The translations under genes and the position numbers were made by a program. A stretch of 26,508 nucleotides of DNA from JAAYBY01 sp964465385 (GTDB lineage Bacteria > Bacillota > Clostridia > Saccharofermentanales > UBA5734). The DNA is taken from contig CAYXIM010000014.1 in NCBI GenBank assembly GCA_964465385.1, positions 1 to 26,508 of the forward strand, read 5' to 3'. The notes under the pieces are model-generated. The model was given only the letters and a program-made list of their open reading frames with translations. It was not told where the DNA came from and did not search any database. Positions within the stretch are counted from its first letter, which is position 1. Every line of letters begins with the position of its first letter. This document shows, piece after piece, positions 1 to 7,902 of the stretch.

Positions 1-1199
1 TGGAAAGCCTGCCTTACCTGGAGGCCATCCGCCAGATTGGCTACGAGATGGGCCATGAAAACGTCTTATACGTGCACGTGACCCTGATCCCCTACCTGAG
101 GCGGTCTGGAGAAACCAAGACCAAGCCCACCCAGCACAGCGTGCAAAAACTGCGGTCCTTGGGCATTCAACCCGACCTGCTGGTTTGCCGCTCCGAAAAA
201 CCCCTGGCCGATGACGTTTGCCAGAAGATCGCCCTTTATTGCAACGTGGACCGGGACAGCGTCATTCAAAATGTCGACGTGGAAACCGTGTATCACCTGC
301 CCCTGATCCTTGAGGCAGAAGGCCTGGCCGAACAGGCTGTCCGCAAGCTGTCGCTGCCGGTCAAACAGGCGCAGCCGGACTTGTCCCAGTGGGAGGCGTT
401 GATCGGCAAGCATGAACAAGCCACCCGGCCGCTTCGCATCGCCCTGGTGGGCAAGTACCTGTCCTTGCAGGATGCCTATATGAGCGTCCTTGAATCGTTG
501 AACCACGCGGCCATTGAGCAGGGCTTTTCGGTGACCATCGACTGGGTCGATGCCGAAGACCTGCATGACCCGCAAGAGGCAGCCCGCCTGCTGGCTGATG
601 CCGCCGGCATTTTAATCCCGGGAGGCTTTGGGCCCCGGGGCATGGCGGGCATGATCCAGGCTGCAGACCATGCCATCCAGCACAAGACGCCCTTTTTCGG
701 CATCGGCCTGGGCATGCAGATGGGCACCGTGGCCTTTGCCCGCCGCTTTGCCGGCCTGCCCGATGCCCACTCACAAGAAGCCGAGTGTGACGGCAGCCAC
801 CTGTTTGTTCTGCCAGCGCTCAAAGACATGCCCCAGGACCAGGCCGGCAGCCTCTTGAAAACCTTGCAAAAACCCATGCGGTCCGGGGCTTATCCCTGTG
901 TCATCCGTCCCGGCACGCACCTGGCGGCTGCCTACGGCCAGGACCTGGTCCAGGAACGCCACCACCACCGCTGGGAACTGTCCGACCGTTACCGCGACCT
1001 GCTGGCAAGCCATGGCCTGGTCTATGCCGGCCTGTCCCCGGATGGCCGCCTGGTTGAGGCGGTTGAGCTCGAAAACCACCCCTGGTTTGTGGGGGTTTTG
1101 TACCACCCTGAATTTAAATCCCGGCCCATACGCCCGCACCCGCTCTTCATGGCCTTCCTGCAGGAAGCCCACAACGCCGCTCAAACGGAGGTCCAGTGA
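1..1199 (+). CDS. pyrG: CTP synthase, 5'-truncated by the window edge, glutaminase nucleophile missing
   Basis: CTP synthase makes CTP from UTP, ATP and an amino group. The reading frame is open from base 3, before the first ATG at 48, so the N-terminal part lies outside the window. The end of the synthetase domain is present (ENVLYVHVTLIPYL, ETKTKPTQHSV), followed by a class I glutamine amidotransferase domain with PGGFGPRG, a YHPEF motif (His codon 1104-1106, Glu codon 1110-1112) and a normal C-terminus. The usual GICLGMQ nucleophile motif reads GIGLGMQ: the catalytic Cys is Gly (codon GGC, 705-707). The GTP-activation loop GGTMRLG reads QKPMRSG. Known of the family: this Cys is essential for glutamine hydrolysis, whereas ammonia-dependent synthesis does not need it. 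I infer an ammonia-dependent enzyme. Identity as PyrG is very secure. The gene is followed at once by guaB, whose ribosome binding site lies in the last pyrG codons. Confidence 0.96.
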   Translation, partial: ESLPYLEAIRQIGYEMGHENVLYVHVTLIPYLRRSGETKTKPTQHSVQKLRSLGIQPDLLVCRSEKPLADDVCQKIALYCNVDRDSVIQNVDVETVYHLPLILEAEGLAEQAVRKLSLPVKQAQPDLSQWEALIGKHEQATRPLRIALVGKYLSLQDAYMSVLESLNHAAIEQGFSVTIDWVDAEDLHDPQEAARLLADAAGILIPGGFGPRGMAGMIQAADHAIQHKTPFFGIGLGMQMGTVAFARRFAGLPDAHSQEAECDGSHLFVLPALKDMPQDQAGSLLKTLQKPMRSGAYPCVIRPGTHLAAAYGQDLVQERHHHRWELSDRYRDLLASHGLVYAGLSPDGRLVEAVELENHPWFVGVLYHPEFKSRPIRPHPLFMAFLQEAHNAAQTEVQ

Positions 1200-1200
1200 C

Positions 1201-2712
1201 ATGGCGCTTATTTTTGAAGAAGAATCCAGAACCTTCAGCGAATACCTGCTGGTCCCTAACCTGACCGAGCGGGACTGCACGCCCGACCGCGTCAGCTTGG
1301 CAACCGACCTGGTCCGCTACCGCAAGGGACAGGAACCGTCCCCCATCCGCATCAACATCCCGCTGGTTTCGGCCATCATGCAGGCGGTGTCCGATGACCG
1401 GATGGCCATTGCCCTGGCCCGTAGCGGTGGCCTGTCCTTCATCTATGGCTCGCAGTCAATCGCTGCCCAGGCCGGCATGGTGCGACGGGTTAAAAAATAC
1501 AAGGCGGGCTTTGTGACCAGCGACTCCAACTTGAAACCTGATGCCAGCCTGGCGGATGTCCTGGCCACCAAGGAAAAAACCGGCCATTCCACCATCGCCA
1601 TCACCGAGGATGGGTCGGCGACCGGGCGCCTGCTGGGCATTGTGACCAGCCGTGACTACCGGCTGACCCGGACCCCGGTGGACACACCGGTGCGTGATTT
1701 CATGACCCCTTTCTCCCAGCTGGTCTATGCCCGGGAGGGCATCAACCTCAGTGAGGCCAACGACATCATCTGGGACAACAAGCTCAACCAGCTGCCCATC
1801 GTCAACCAGCAAGACGAACTGGTGTCCATGGTCTTTCGAAAAGACTACGACGAGCACAAGGAAAACCCGTATGAATTGCTGGATGAACACAAACGCCTCA
1901 TGGTGGGGGCGGGCATCAACACCCGGGACTACAAGGCGCGTGTCCCGGCCCTGGTGGAAGCCGGTGCTGATGTCTTGTGCATTGATTCATCGGATGGCTT
2001 CACCCGCTGGCAGGAAGACACCTTGACCTGGATCCGCCAACACTACGGCGACAGCGTCCGGGTGGGTGCCGGCAACGTGGTCGACAAGGACAGTTTCCGC
2101 TTCCTGGCCCAGGCCGGTGCCGACTTCATCAAGGTGGGCATCGGGGGCGGCTCCATCTGCATCACGCGGGAACAAAAGGGCATCGGCTGCGGCCAGGCCT
2201 CTGCGGTCATGGCGGTGGCCCAGGCCCGGGATGACTGGTTTGAGGAAACCGGCGTCTACGTGCCCATCTGCTCAGATGGCGGCATCGTCTATGACTACCA
2301 CATGCCCCTGGCCCTGGCCATGGGGGCTGACTTCATCATGCTGGGCCGTTATTTTGCCCGCTTCGATGAAAGCCCCACCCGCCGGCAGCTGGTCAACGGC
2401 ATGTACGTCAAGGAATACTGGGGAGAAGGCTCCAACCGGGCCAGAAACTGGCAACGCTATGACACAGGTGATGAAAACAGTGGTAAAATGGCCTTCGAAG
2501 AAGGGGTGGACTCCTACGTGCCCTATGCAGGCAAACTCAAAGACAACCTGGATGTGACCTTGAGCAAGATGCGTTCGACCCTGTGCGCCTGTGGCGCCCT
2601 TGGCATTGAGGAGCTGCAAGGCAAAGCCCGCCTGGTGGTGGTCTCAGCGACCAGCATCGTGGAAGGGGGCGCGCACGACGTCATTCAAAAAGAAAGTGAA
2701 CGCCGTCCTTAA
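1201..2712 (+). CDS. guaB: Inosine-5'-monophosphate dehydrogenase
   Basis: Oxidises IMP to XMP with NAD+, the committed step to GMP. It is 503 residues long. The TIM-barrel enzyme is interrupted by a CBS pair at about residues 100-222. The catalytic loop GGGSICITRE carries the nucleophile Cys320, and the mobile flap has the Arg419-Tyr420 pair (NWQRYDTG). The C-terminal SATSIVEGGAHDV matches the clostridial form of the enzyme. The start at 1201 follows GGAGGT at 1187-1192 with good spacing, one base after the pyrG stop. An upstream extension of the same frame to 898 only reads through pyrG out of frame and is not coding. Co-transcription with pyrG pairs the CTP and GMP branch points. Confidence 0.97.
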   Translation: MALIFEEESRTFSEYLLVPNLTERDCTPDRVSLATDLVRYRKGQEPSPIRINIPLVSAIMQAVSDDRMAIALARSGGLSFIYGSQSIAAQAGMVRRVKKYKAGFVTSDSNLKPDASLADVLATKEKTGHSTIAITEDGSATGRLLGIVTSRDYRLTRTPVDTPVRDFMTPFSQLVYAREGINLSEANDIIWDNKLNQLPIVNQQDELVSMVFRKDYDEHKENPYELLDEHKRLMVGAGINTRDYKARVPALVEAGADVLCIDSSDGFTRWQEDTLTWIRQHYGDSVRVGAGNVVDKDSFRFLAQAGADFIKVGIGGGSICITREQKGIGCGQASAVMAVAQARDDWFEETGVYVPICSDGGIVYDYHMPLALAMGADFIMLGRYFARFDESPTRRQLVNGMYVKEYWGEGSNRARNWQRYDTGDENSGKMAFEEGVDSYVPYAGKLKDNLDVTLSKMRSTLCACGALGIEELQGKARLVVVSATSIVEGGAHDVIQKESERRP

Positions 2713-2751
2713 CGGGCAGCGACAGGTTAGAAGCAGAAAGGAGCCTGACAG

Positions 2752-3234
2752 ATGGCTAAACAAGTCTATGAATTGACCTATAATGGCATTAAAAAGCTGC
2801 AAGACGAGCTGGACCGGCGCAAGACCGTCGATGCGGCGGAGATTTCCGAACGGCTTAAGGAAGCCCGGGCCATGGGTGACCTGGCTGAAAACTCGGAATA
2901 CGATGATGCCAAGAACGCCCAGGCGGATAATGAAAGCCGCATCCTTGAGATTGAGAACATTTTAAAGCACGCCAAGGTCATTGATGAGGACAAGATCAGC
3001 TTGTCCAAGGTGACCCTGGGTGCCCTGGTCAAACTCAAAGATGAGCAGACACAAGAAGAGATGGAATATGTGCTGGTCGGCGCCAAGGAACAAGACATTT
3101 TCACCCACAAGATCTCCAGTGACTCCCCGGTAGGCGCTGCCATCATGGGCAAGAAAAAAGGCCAGACGGTGGATGTGCGCACGCCATCAGGCATTTTGCG
3201 CTACCGGATCGTCAAGATTGCCAAACCCTACTGA
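2752..3234 (+). CDS. greA: Transcription elongation factor GreA
   Basis: Binds the RNA polymerase secondary channel and stimulates cleavage of backtracked RNA. It is 160 residues, the usual family length. The N-terminal coiled coil carries the tip motif MGDLAENSEY, with the acidic pair Asp43 and Glu46 that positions the catalytic Mg2+. The C-terminal FKBP-like domain ends with SPVGAAIMGKKKG and a GILRYRIVKI strand. The start is supported by AAAGGAG at 2737-2743, about 8 bases upstream. It lies 39 bases after guaB and ahead of lysS. A greA-lysS neighbourhood is common in Bacillota. Confidence 0.97.
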   Translation: MAKQVYELTYNGIKKLQDELDRRKTVDAAEISERLKEARAMGDLAENSEYDDAKNAQADNESRILEIENILKHAKVIDEDKISLSKVTLGALVKLKDEQTQEEMEYVLVGAKEQDIFTHKISSDSPVGAAIMGKKKGQTVDVRTPSGILRYRIVKIAKPY

Positions 3235-3312
3235 TCGGGGATCACGCTGAAGACCCGACAGGAACCGGAGGACAGCTTGTCGCCGGTTCTTCACATGAAA
3301 AGGAAGAAAAAG

Positions 3313-4857
3313 ATGACACCGTCACACCCCCCCCATGGGCCCGGGCAGCCGCCTGTTGAAAGCGAACAGGCCCAGGCGCGCGAGCAGGAAACCAGCGAAC
3401 AGATGGCCATCCGCATGGAAAAATGGCAGGCGCTGGTGGACGCGGGCAAAAACCCCTTTGAAGAAGTTCAGTATCCGGTCAGCCATACCAGCACTGCTAT
3501 TTTAGAGGGCTTTGACGCGCTCGAAGGCCAGCAGGTCTTTGTGGCCGGCCGCCTGATGAGCAAACGCGGCATGGGCAAGGTCAGTTTTTGTGACCTGGCA
3601 GACCGCAAAGGCCGTATCCAGCTGTTCACCAGAATTGACGAGCTGGGCAGCCAGGCCTACGCCGAATGGCAAAAACTGGATATCGGTGACTGGGTGGGGG
3701 TCAGTGGGACGGTTTTCCGGACCAACCGCGGTGAAATCTCCGTCAAAACACAAGCCTACACCTTGCTGGCCAAGGCCTTCCGGCCCCTGCCTGAAAAATA
3801 CCACGGGCTCAGGGACACCGATCGCCGTTACCGCCAGCGTTACCTGGACCTGATCGTCAACACCGACGTTCGGGAAACCTTTATCAAGCGCAGCCAGATC
3901 ATCCGCACCTTGCGCAAGGAACTGGAAGCCATGGACTTCATCGAGGTGGAGACTCCCCTGCTCAACCTCATACCCGGTGGTGCGGCCGCCCGGCCTTTTG
4001 TCACCCACCACAACGCCCTGGACATTGACCTCTACCTGCGTATTGCGCCGGAACTGTTCTTGAAGCGCCTGATTGTCGGCGGTTTGGAACGGGTTTTTGA
4101 AATCGGCCGGCAGTTTCGAAACGAAGGGCTGTCCATCAAGCACAACCCAGAGTTCACCCTCATGGAGGTCTACCAGGCCTACACGGATTACCGGGGCATG
4201 ATGGCATTGACTGAGCACCTGATCCAGCAGGCGGCGTTGGCGGTCTGTGGCAGCACGCGCATCAGCTGGCAGGGAAAAGAGATCGACCTGACGCCGCCCT
4301 ACCGGCGCATGACCATGCAGGAAGCCATTTTGACCCATGCGGGTGTGGACTTCGAAGCGATCGCCGATGACCAGGCGGCACAGCGCCTGGCCCAGGCACA
4401 CGGCCTGGAACTGGCCCAGGCCGGTATGAAGCGCGGCGACATCATGAACCTCTTTTTTGAACACTATTGTGAAGACAAGCTGGTCCAGCCGACCTTCATC
4501 ATGGATTACCCCATCGAGGTGTCGCCGTTGACCAAGCAAAAACCCAACAGCCCCGGCCTGACCGAACGCTTTGAGCTCTTCATAGACGGCCGCGAGTATG
4601 CCAACGCCTATTCCGAGCTCAACGACCCGGTTGACCAGCGCGCCCGTTTCGACGCCCAGCTGAAAAAAAGAGAAGCCGGTGACGAAGAAGCCAACCTGCT
4701 CGATGAAGATTATTGCCTGGCCCTGGAATACGGGATGCCGCCGACAGGCGGCCTGGGCATCGGGGTGGACCGGCTGGTCATGTTGTTGACGGACTCGTCC
4801 TCTATCCGGGATGTGCTCTTGTTCCCGACCATGAAACCACTGGACCCGGTGCACTGA
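3313..4857 (+). CDS. lysS: Lysyl-tRNA synthetase, class II
   Basis: Charges tRNA-Lys. After a short Pro/Gln-rich lead it has the OB-fold anticodon-binding domain (VAGRLMSKRGMGKVSF), then the class II catalytic core: motif 1 around VETPLLNLIPGGAAARPF, motif 2 with FEIGRQFRNEG and HNPEFTLMEVY, and motif 3 GLGIGVDRLVMLL. The length of about 514 residues is normal. Two starts are possible. ATG 3313 has AAAAGGA about 8 bases upstream in a purine-rich stretch. TTG 3277 has GGAGG (3267-3271) five bases upstream and would add 12 residues, MSPVLHMKRKKK. I prefer 3313, but the sequence does not decide. It sits downstream of greA in the same transcript. Confidence 0.96.
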   Translation: MTPSHPPHGPGQPPVESEQAQAREQETSEQMAIRMEKWQALVDAGKNPFEEVQYPVSHTSTAILEGFDALEGQQVFVAGRLMSKRGMGKVSFCDLADRKGRIQLFTRIDELGSQAYAEWQKLDIGDWVGVSGTVFRTNRGEISVKTQAYTLLAKAFRPLPEKYHGLRDTDRRYRQRYLDLIVNTDVRETFIKRSQIIRTLRKELEAMDFIEVETPLLNLIPGGAAARPFVTHHNALDIDLYLRIAPELFLKRLIVGGLERVFEIGRQFRNEGLSIKHNPEFTLMEVYQAYTDYRGMMALTEHLIQQAALAVCGSTRISWQGKEIDLTPPYRRMTMQEAILTHAGVDFEAIADDQAAQRLAQAHGLELAQAGMKRGDIMNLFFEHYCEDKLVQPTFIMDYPIEVSPLTKQKPNSPGLTERFELFIDGREYANAYSELNDPVDQRARFDAQLKKREAGDEEANLLDEDYCLALEYGMPPTGGLGIGVDRLVMLLTDSSSIRDVLLFPTMKPLDPVH

Positions 4858-4876
4858 CAGCTGAAAAGAGACACGC

Positions 4877-5878
4877 ATGCACGTTGAAGAAACGAGAAAA
4901 ACCCTGAGCAAACAGGATGCCTATGATATCCTGCGCCTTGAACCCGGGGCCAACTCCTACGAGATTGAGACACGTTACACCCTGTTGATGAAGGGCTTCC
5001 GCGGGAAAACAGACCCGGAAAGCCTTGAGAAACTGGAGCAGGTGGTGGCTGCCTATGACCTGTTGATGGGCCGGACGGTGACCCCTGAGCCGATCGATCC
5101 CCGGATGCAGCAGGTGATTTGGGGCAAAACACGCTACGAATGGCAGACTTTCTGGCACTACCACAAACTGGCTTTTCTGATCGGGGCTGTGGTCCTGGTT
5201 TTCATCGGTTCGATTCTCTACACCATCCTGACCCACAAGGACCCGGATTTCCAGGTGGTGGTTGTGGGTCAGTTCCGGCAGGGTCAGCACACGCTCCAGG
5301 CGCTGGACGACTATCTGCCCCAGCAGTGCCCTTCGGTGGAGACCGTGGAATTCCAGCTGTTGCCGCTCACCTTTGAAGAGGCGGATGAAAGCACACAAGA
5401 AGAGGTCATGGGTGGCGCCAGCGATCAGCTGCGATCGGCCTATATCATGAAAATGGTGGCATTGATCACCGTGGACACCATCGAACTGTATGTGTGCGAC
5501 CAGAACACCTTTGACCAGTATGCGCCCCAGGGCGCCTTTCTGGAGCTGGATGCCTTTTATGGGCGCCTGACCGACAACCCGGACCCACGGCTGGCAGCCC
5601 TGGTGCCCCTGCGCCATGCCCTGCAGGAGGCTTCTGATTTGGATGACTGGGACGATGGGTCGCAAGAAACCGAGCCACGGTTGGAACCAGAAGCAGACGA
5701 CCGGCCCCGGCCCATCTTTGGCCTGGATGTGACTGATCTGGACCTGCTCAAGCGCCTGGATATCCAAGGGGACAAGCAAATTCTGGCTATCGGCCGCCGG
5801 GCCGATGACCCGGAGCAGGTCATGTCGTTTCTGGAAAGCTGGATCTTGGATCAATCACCTGTGCCGGCCGGCAGGTGA
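4877..5878 (+). CDS. Single-pass membrane protein with degenerate J-domain-like N-terminus
   Basis: Function unknown. It has 333 residues. Residues about 13-64 (DAYDILRLEPGANSYEIETR ... AAYDLLMG) follow the helix pattern of a J domain, but the loop where DnaJ has His-Pro-Asp reads GFRGKTD, so it should not stimulate Hsp70. One clear membrane segment follows at about residues 97-119 (LAFLIGAVVLVFIGSILYTI). The remaining roughly 210 residues would lie outside the membrane if the J-like part is cytoplasmic. They contain an acidic linker (DLDDWDDGSQETE) and no motif I recognise. The gene starts 19 bases after lysS and is probably in its operon. Its last 28 bases overlap the 3' end of rsuA on the other strand. 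Being a gene is secure; the J-like call is inference. Confidence 0.85.
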   Translation: MHVEETRKTLSKQDAYDILRLEPGANSYEIETRYTLLMKGFRGKTDPESLEKLEQVVAAYDLLMGRTVTPEPIDPRMQQVIWGKTRYEWQTFWHYHKLAFLIGAVVLVFIGSILYTILTHKDPDFQVVVVGQFRQGQHTLQALDDYLPQQCPSVETVEFQLLPLTFEEADESTQEEVMGGASDQLRSAYIMKMVALITVDTIELYVCDQNTFDQYAPQGAFLELDAFYGRLTDNPDPRLAALVPLRHALQEASDLDDWDDGSQETEPRLEPEADDRPRPIFGLDVTDLDLLKRLDIQGDKQILAIGRRADDPEQVMSFLESWILDQSPVPAGR

Positions 5879-6609
5879 GCATCACCGGACCCATTTAAGG
5901 CGACCGCTGCATACAAAGCGGCCACCTCTGACGGTGACAGGCTGCGATAGTGGCCGGCTGCCAGGTTGGGGTCCAGGGCAAGTGGGCCCAGCTGGGTCCG
6001 GTGCAGGCGGATGACCTGCCGGCCCAGGGCTTCAAACATGCGTTTGACCTGATGAAATTTTCCCTCCTGGAGAGACAAAAGCGCCTGGTGACCCGCCAAG
6101 ACGGTCAGCCGGGCTGGCAGCAGTTGTTGCTGAGCCGACAGGACCAGGCCTGCCTCAAACCGGTCAACCGCCTCCTGCTGCAACAGGGGACCGCTGTACT
6201 GGACCTGGTAGGTTTTCCAGACCTGCCAGCGGGGGCTGGTCAGGCGGTGGTTGAGCTGGCCGTCCGTGGTCAGCAGCAGCAGGCCGGTTGTGTCCCGGTC
6301 CAGCCGGCCGACCGGAGACAGGCGCCTGTTTTTCCAGTGATCAGGCAGCTGGGAGACGACTGTGACATGGCGTGCATCCCGGTGGGCGGTCACAAGCCCC
6401 GCCTCTTTGTTCATCATCAGGTGCAGGTGCCTGTGAAAGACAACCGGCTGGCCATCCAGCCGCACCTGGTTCATGGCTTCATCATCAAGCAAAAAACCCG
6501 GATCAGACAGGAGCTGGCCGCCCAGGCTGACCCGGCCGCTGCGGATGATGTGGCGCACCTGAGAACGGGACCCGTGTCCCGATTGAGAAAGCAGTCGATC
6601 CAGCCGCAT
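5851..6609 (-). CDS. rsuA: 16S rRNA pseudouridine synthase, RsuA/RluB family
   Basis: Isomerises a uridine in rRNA; RsuA members act on position 516 of 16S rRNA. It has 252 residues, with an S4 RNA-binding domain at about 1-60 (RLDRLLSQSGHGSRSQVRHI) and then the catalytic domain with GRLDRDTTGLLLLTTDG, where Asp104 is the predicted catalytic residue, and EGKFHQVKRMF near the C-terminus. KTYQV and the RxLGPL-like ending favour RsuA over RluB. The start ATG at 6609 is chosen because GGGAGAGG lies just upstream and the S4 domain begins at once; the open frame continues upstream to 6759 but that part has no family similarity. It is divergent from smr and overlaps the preceding membrane protein gene tail-to-tail. 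Confidence 0.93.
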   Translation of the reverse strand: MRLDRLLSQSGHGSRSQVRHIIRSGRVSLGGQLLSDPGFLLDDEAMNQVRLDGQPVVFHRHLHLMMNKEAGLVTAHRDARHVTVVSQLPDHWKNRRLSPVGRLDRDTTGLLLLTTDGQLNHRLTSPRWQVWKTYQVQYSGPLLQQEAVDRFEAGLVLSAQQQLLPARLTVLAGHQALLSLQEGKFHQVKRMFEALGRQVIRLHRTQLGPLALDPNLAAGHYRSLSPSEVAALYAAVALNGSGDAHLPAGTGD

Positions 6610-6640
6610 GTACAGCCTCTCCCTTCCGGTCAACTGCCTC

Positions 6641-6664
6641 CAGTATACCGCACAGTATACCGCA
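6641..6664. repeat. Perfect tandem repeat, 2 x 12 bp, in rsuA/smr divergent region
   Basis: CAGTATACCGCA occurs twice head to tail (6641-6652 and 6653-6664). Each copy holds the palindrome GTATAC. On the minus strand each copy supplies a TATACT hexamer that could serve as the -10 box of rsuA. Whether it is a duplicated -10 or an operator for the divergent pair cannot be told from sequence. Confidence 0.8.
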
Positions 6665-6678
6665 AAGACGCCTGGCGT

Positions 6679-6707
6679 TTGCCCGTGTCGGTCCAACCTG
6701 TTACAAT
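6679..6707 (+). promoter_or_regulatory. Promoter of the smr gene
   Basis: TTGCCC (6679-6684), a 17-base spacer and TACAAT (6702-6707), with TG one base before the -10 (6699-6700), making an extended -10. Expected start is near 6714, about 27 bases before the ATG. Confidence 0.7.
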
Positions 6708-6740
6708 AAAGGGTAGAACAAAGAAAGGAATGATCGTTCA

Positions 6741-7100
6741 ATGGCACGTTCAATGGCAACCGTTGTGGTCAACCTGGAAGAGGGAAAGCCAAAAGTTGAA
6801 GACGCCTTGACCAAGCTCAAGCTGGAACTGGCCACGCTGCGTCGGATCGGTGTCAAAACCGTTAAAGTCATCCACGGCTATGGGTCCAGCGGATCCGGCG
6901 GTGCGATTCGTGATGCCGTTCGCCAGCATCTGTTTGATCAGCTCAACAACAAGCACATCCGCACCTTCTGTCCTGGCGAGCAGTTTGGACCTTTTGAGAA
7001 CCAGGGCCGGGAAATGGTGGAAGCCATGCCTGCCTTACACCGGGATCCGGACTGGGGCCGACACAACGAAGGCATCACCATGGTGATTTTACGCGCCTGA
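6741..7100 (+). CDS. Stand-alone Smr-domain protein
   Basis: A 119-residue protein made almost entirely of a small MutS-related (Smr) domain. Smr domains bind or cut nucleic acids, and in some bacteria act in ribosome rescue or mRNA cleavage; the role of these short clostridial versions is not known to me. The signature HGYGSSGSGG begins at residue 45, and the C-terminal NEGITMVIL completes the fold. AAAGGA at 6724-6729 is the likely ribosome binding site for ATG 6741; the ATG at 6753 is an alternative start. It is monocistronic: its own promoter lies upstream and a terminator lies 25 bases downstream. Confidence 0.92.
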   Translation: MARSMATVVVNLEEGKPKVEDALTKLKLELATLRRIGVKTVKVIHGYGSSGSGGAIRDAVRQHLFDQLNNKHIRTFCPGEQFGPFENQGREMVEAMPALHRDPDWGRHNEGITMVILRA

Positions 7101-7124
7101 TCCATCCAGCCCAACCCAAGCATC

Positions 7125-7151
7125 AAGTCCCTGCTTCCGGGGACTTTTTTT
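7125..7151 (+). terminator. Rho-independent terminator of the smr gene
   Basis: AAGTCCC (7125-7131) pairs with GGGACTT (7140-7146) across an 8-base loop, followed by a run of T to 7151. Confidence 0.88.
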
Positions 7152-7195
7152 ACGGCTTTTTGCCCGTGCCCCAAGCCTGTGCCGACCGGTCAATG

Positions 7196-7204
7196 TGGTA
7201 CAAT
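7196..7204 (+). promoter_or_regulatory. Extended -10 promoter of the uracil-DNA glycosylase gene
   Basis: TGGTACAAT at 7196-7204, a TGn-extended -10 box. No good -35 is visible 17 bases upstream. The predicted start near 7211 means that an upstream ATG at 7213 is unlikely to be the translation start. Confidence 0.55.
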
Positions 7205-7254
7205 GGGTTTGCATGCCGGACAAGCACCCGGCAGGGGGGAGGACCCGATACAAG

Positions 7255-7878
7255 ATGACCGTGATCGAATCAAACCTGCAGGCCTGGGCCGAATTTGAAC
7301 AAACGTGCCGCGCCTGCCGCCAATGTGACCTGTCAAAAAGCAGGCAGCAGGTGGTGGTTTCCCGAGGGGCTGTCCCTGCACCCCTGATGTTTATTGGTGA
7401 AGGCCCAGGTGCTGAAGAAGACCGGCAAGGCGTTCCGTTTGTCGGGGCGGCCGGCCGCTTGCTGGACCTGCTGCTGACAGCCTATGGCCTGACAGCGGAC
7501 CACTACCACATATGTAACATCGTCAAGTGCCGCCCACCCGGCAACCGTGCCCCCACACGGGAAGAAGCTGTGGCTTGCCGGCCCTTGCTGAGCCGCCAGT
7601 TCCAGCTGGTCGAGCCCAAAGTCATCGTTCTTTTGGGTGCGACCGCCTACAGGTATTTTACGGGCGGCCAAGAGGGCATCACAAGCATCAGGGGCCAGTG
7701 GATCGAGAAGAAAGGCTATGCCATTTTGCCGGTCTTCCACCCGGCCTATATCCTCAGAAACAACCGGGAACGGGTTGCGCTCTGGGATGACGTCGGGCGC
7801 ATTCGACAAAAAATGGAAGAGCTGGGTTACCTTGGCCGGCTGGCCCATCAGCCGGACATGCCCACAGGCCGGAGCTGA
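7255..7878 (+). CDS. Uracil-DNA glycosylase, family 4 (Fe-S type)
   Basis: Removes uracil from DNA in base excision repair. It has 207 residues. Motif 1 is GEGPGAEEDRQGVPFVG (about 48-64) and the C-terminal motif is HPAYILRN. Cysteines that can hold the 4Fe-4S cluster of this family are Cys21 and Cys24 (CRQCDL), Cys92 (KCRPP) and Cys108 (ACRP). An extra Cys18 makes the first group C-x2-C-x2-C. ATG 7255 is chosen; an AGGGGGGAGGA stretch precedes it, with rather long spacing of about 12 bases. The frame is open to 7195, but that part overlaps the promoter. Twenty-four bases separate it from the VanZ-like gene, so the two are probably co-transcribed. Confidence 0.94.
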   Translation: MTVIESNLQAWAEFEQTCRACRQCDLSKSRQQVVVSRGAVPAPLMFIGEGPGAEEDRQGVPFVGAAGRLLDLLLTAYGLTADHYHICNIVKCRPPGNRAPTREEAVACRPLLSRQFQLVEPKVIVLLGATAYRYFTGGQEGITSIRGQWIEKKGYAILPVFHPAYILRNNRERVALWDDVGRIRQKMEELGYLGRLAHQPDMPTGRS

Positions 7879-7902
7879 CCCGGCTGCAAGGAGCGGCTTG
7901 CC

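Noticed and set aside
705..707. The Cys-to-Gly change in PyrG as a plain sequencing error
   Set aside because: Not excluded, since it is one base (T to G), but the frame is intact and the GTP-activation loop is also altered, so I kept it as a finding.
898..1200. An N-terminal extension of guaB of about 100 codons
   Set aside because: It translates pyrG out of frame; the true start at 1201 has a Shine-Dalgarno sequence and the family N-terminus.
3502..4911. A 469-codon open frame on the minus strand opposite lysS
   Set aside because: It mirrors the codon pattern of lysS in a GC-rich genome, has no ribosome binding site and no recognisable protein pattern. Other long antisense frames, such as 4802-5854, are rejected for the same reason.
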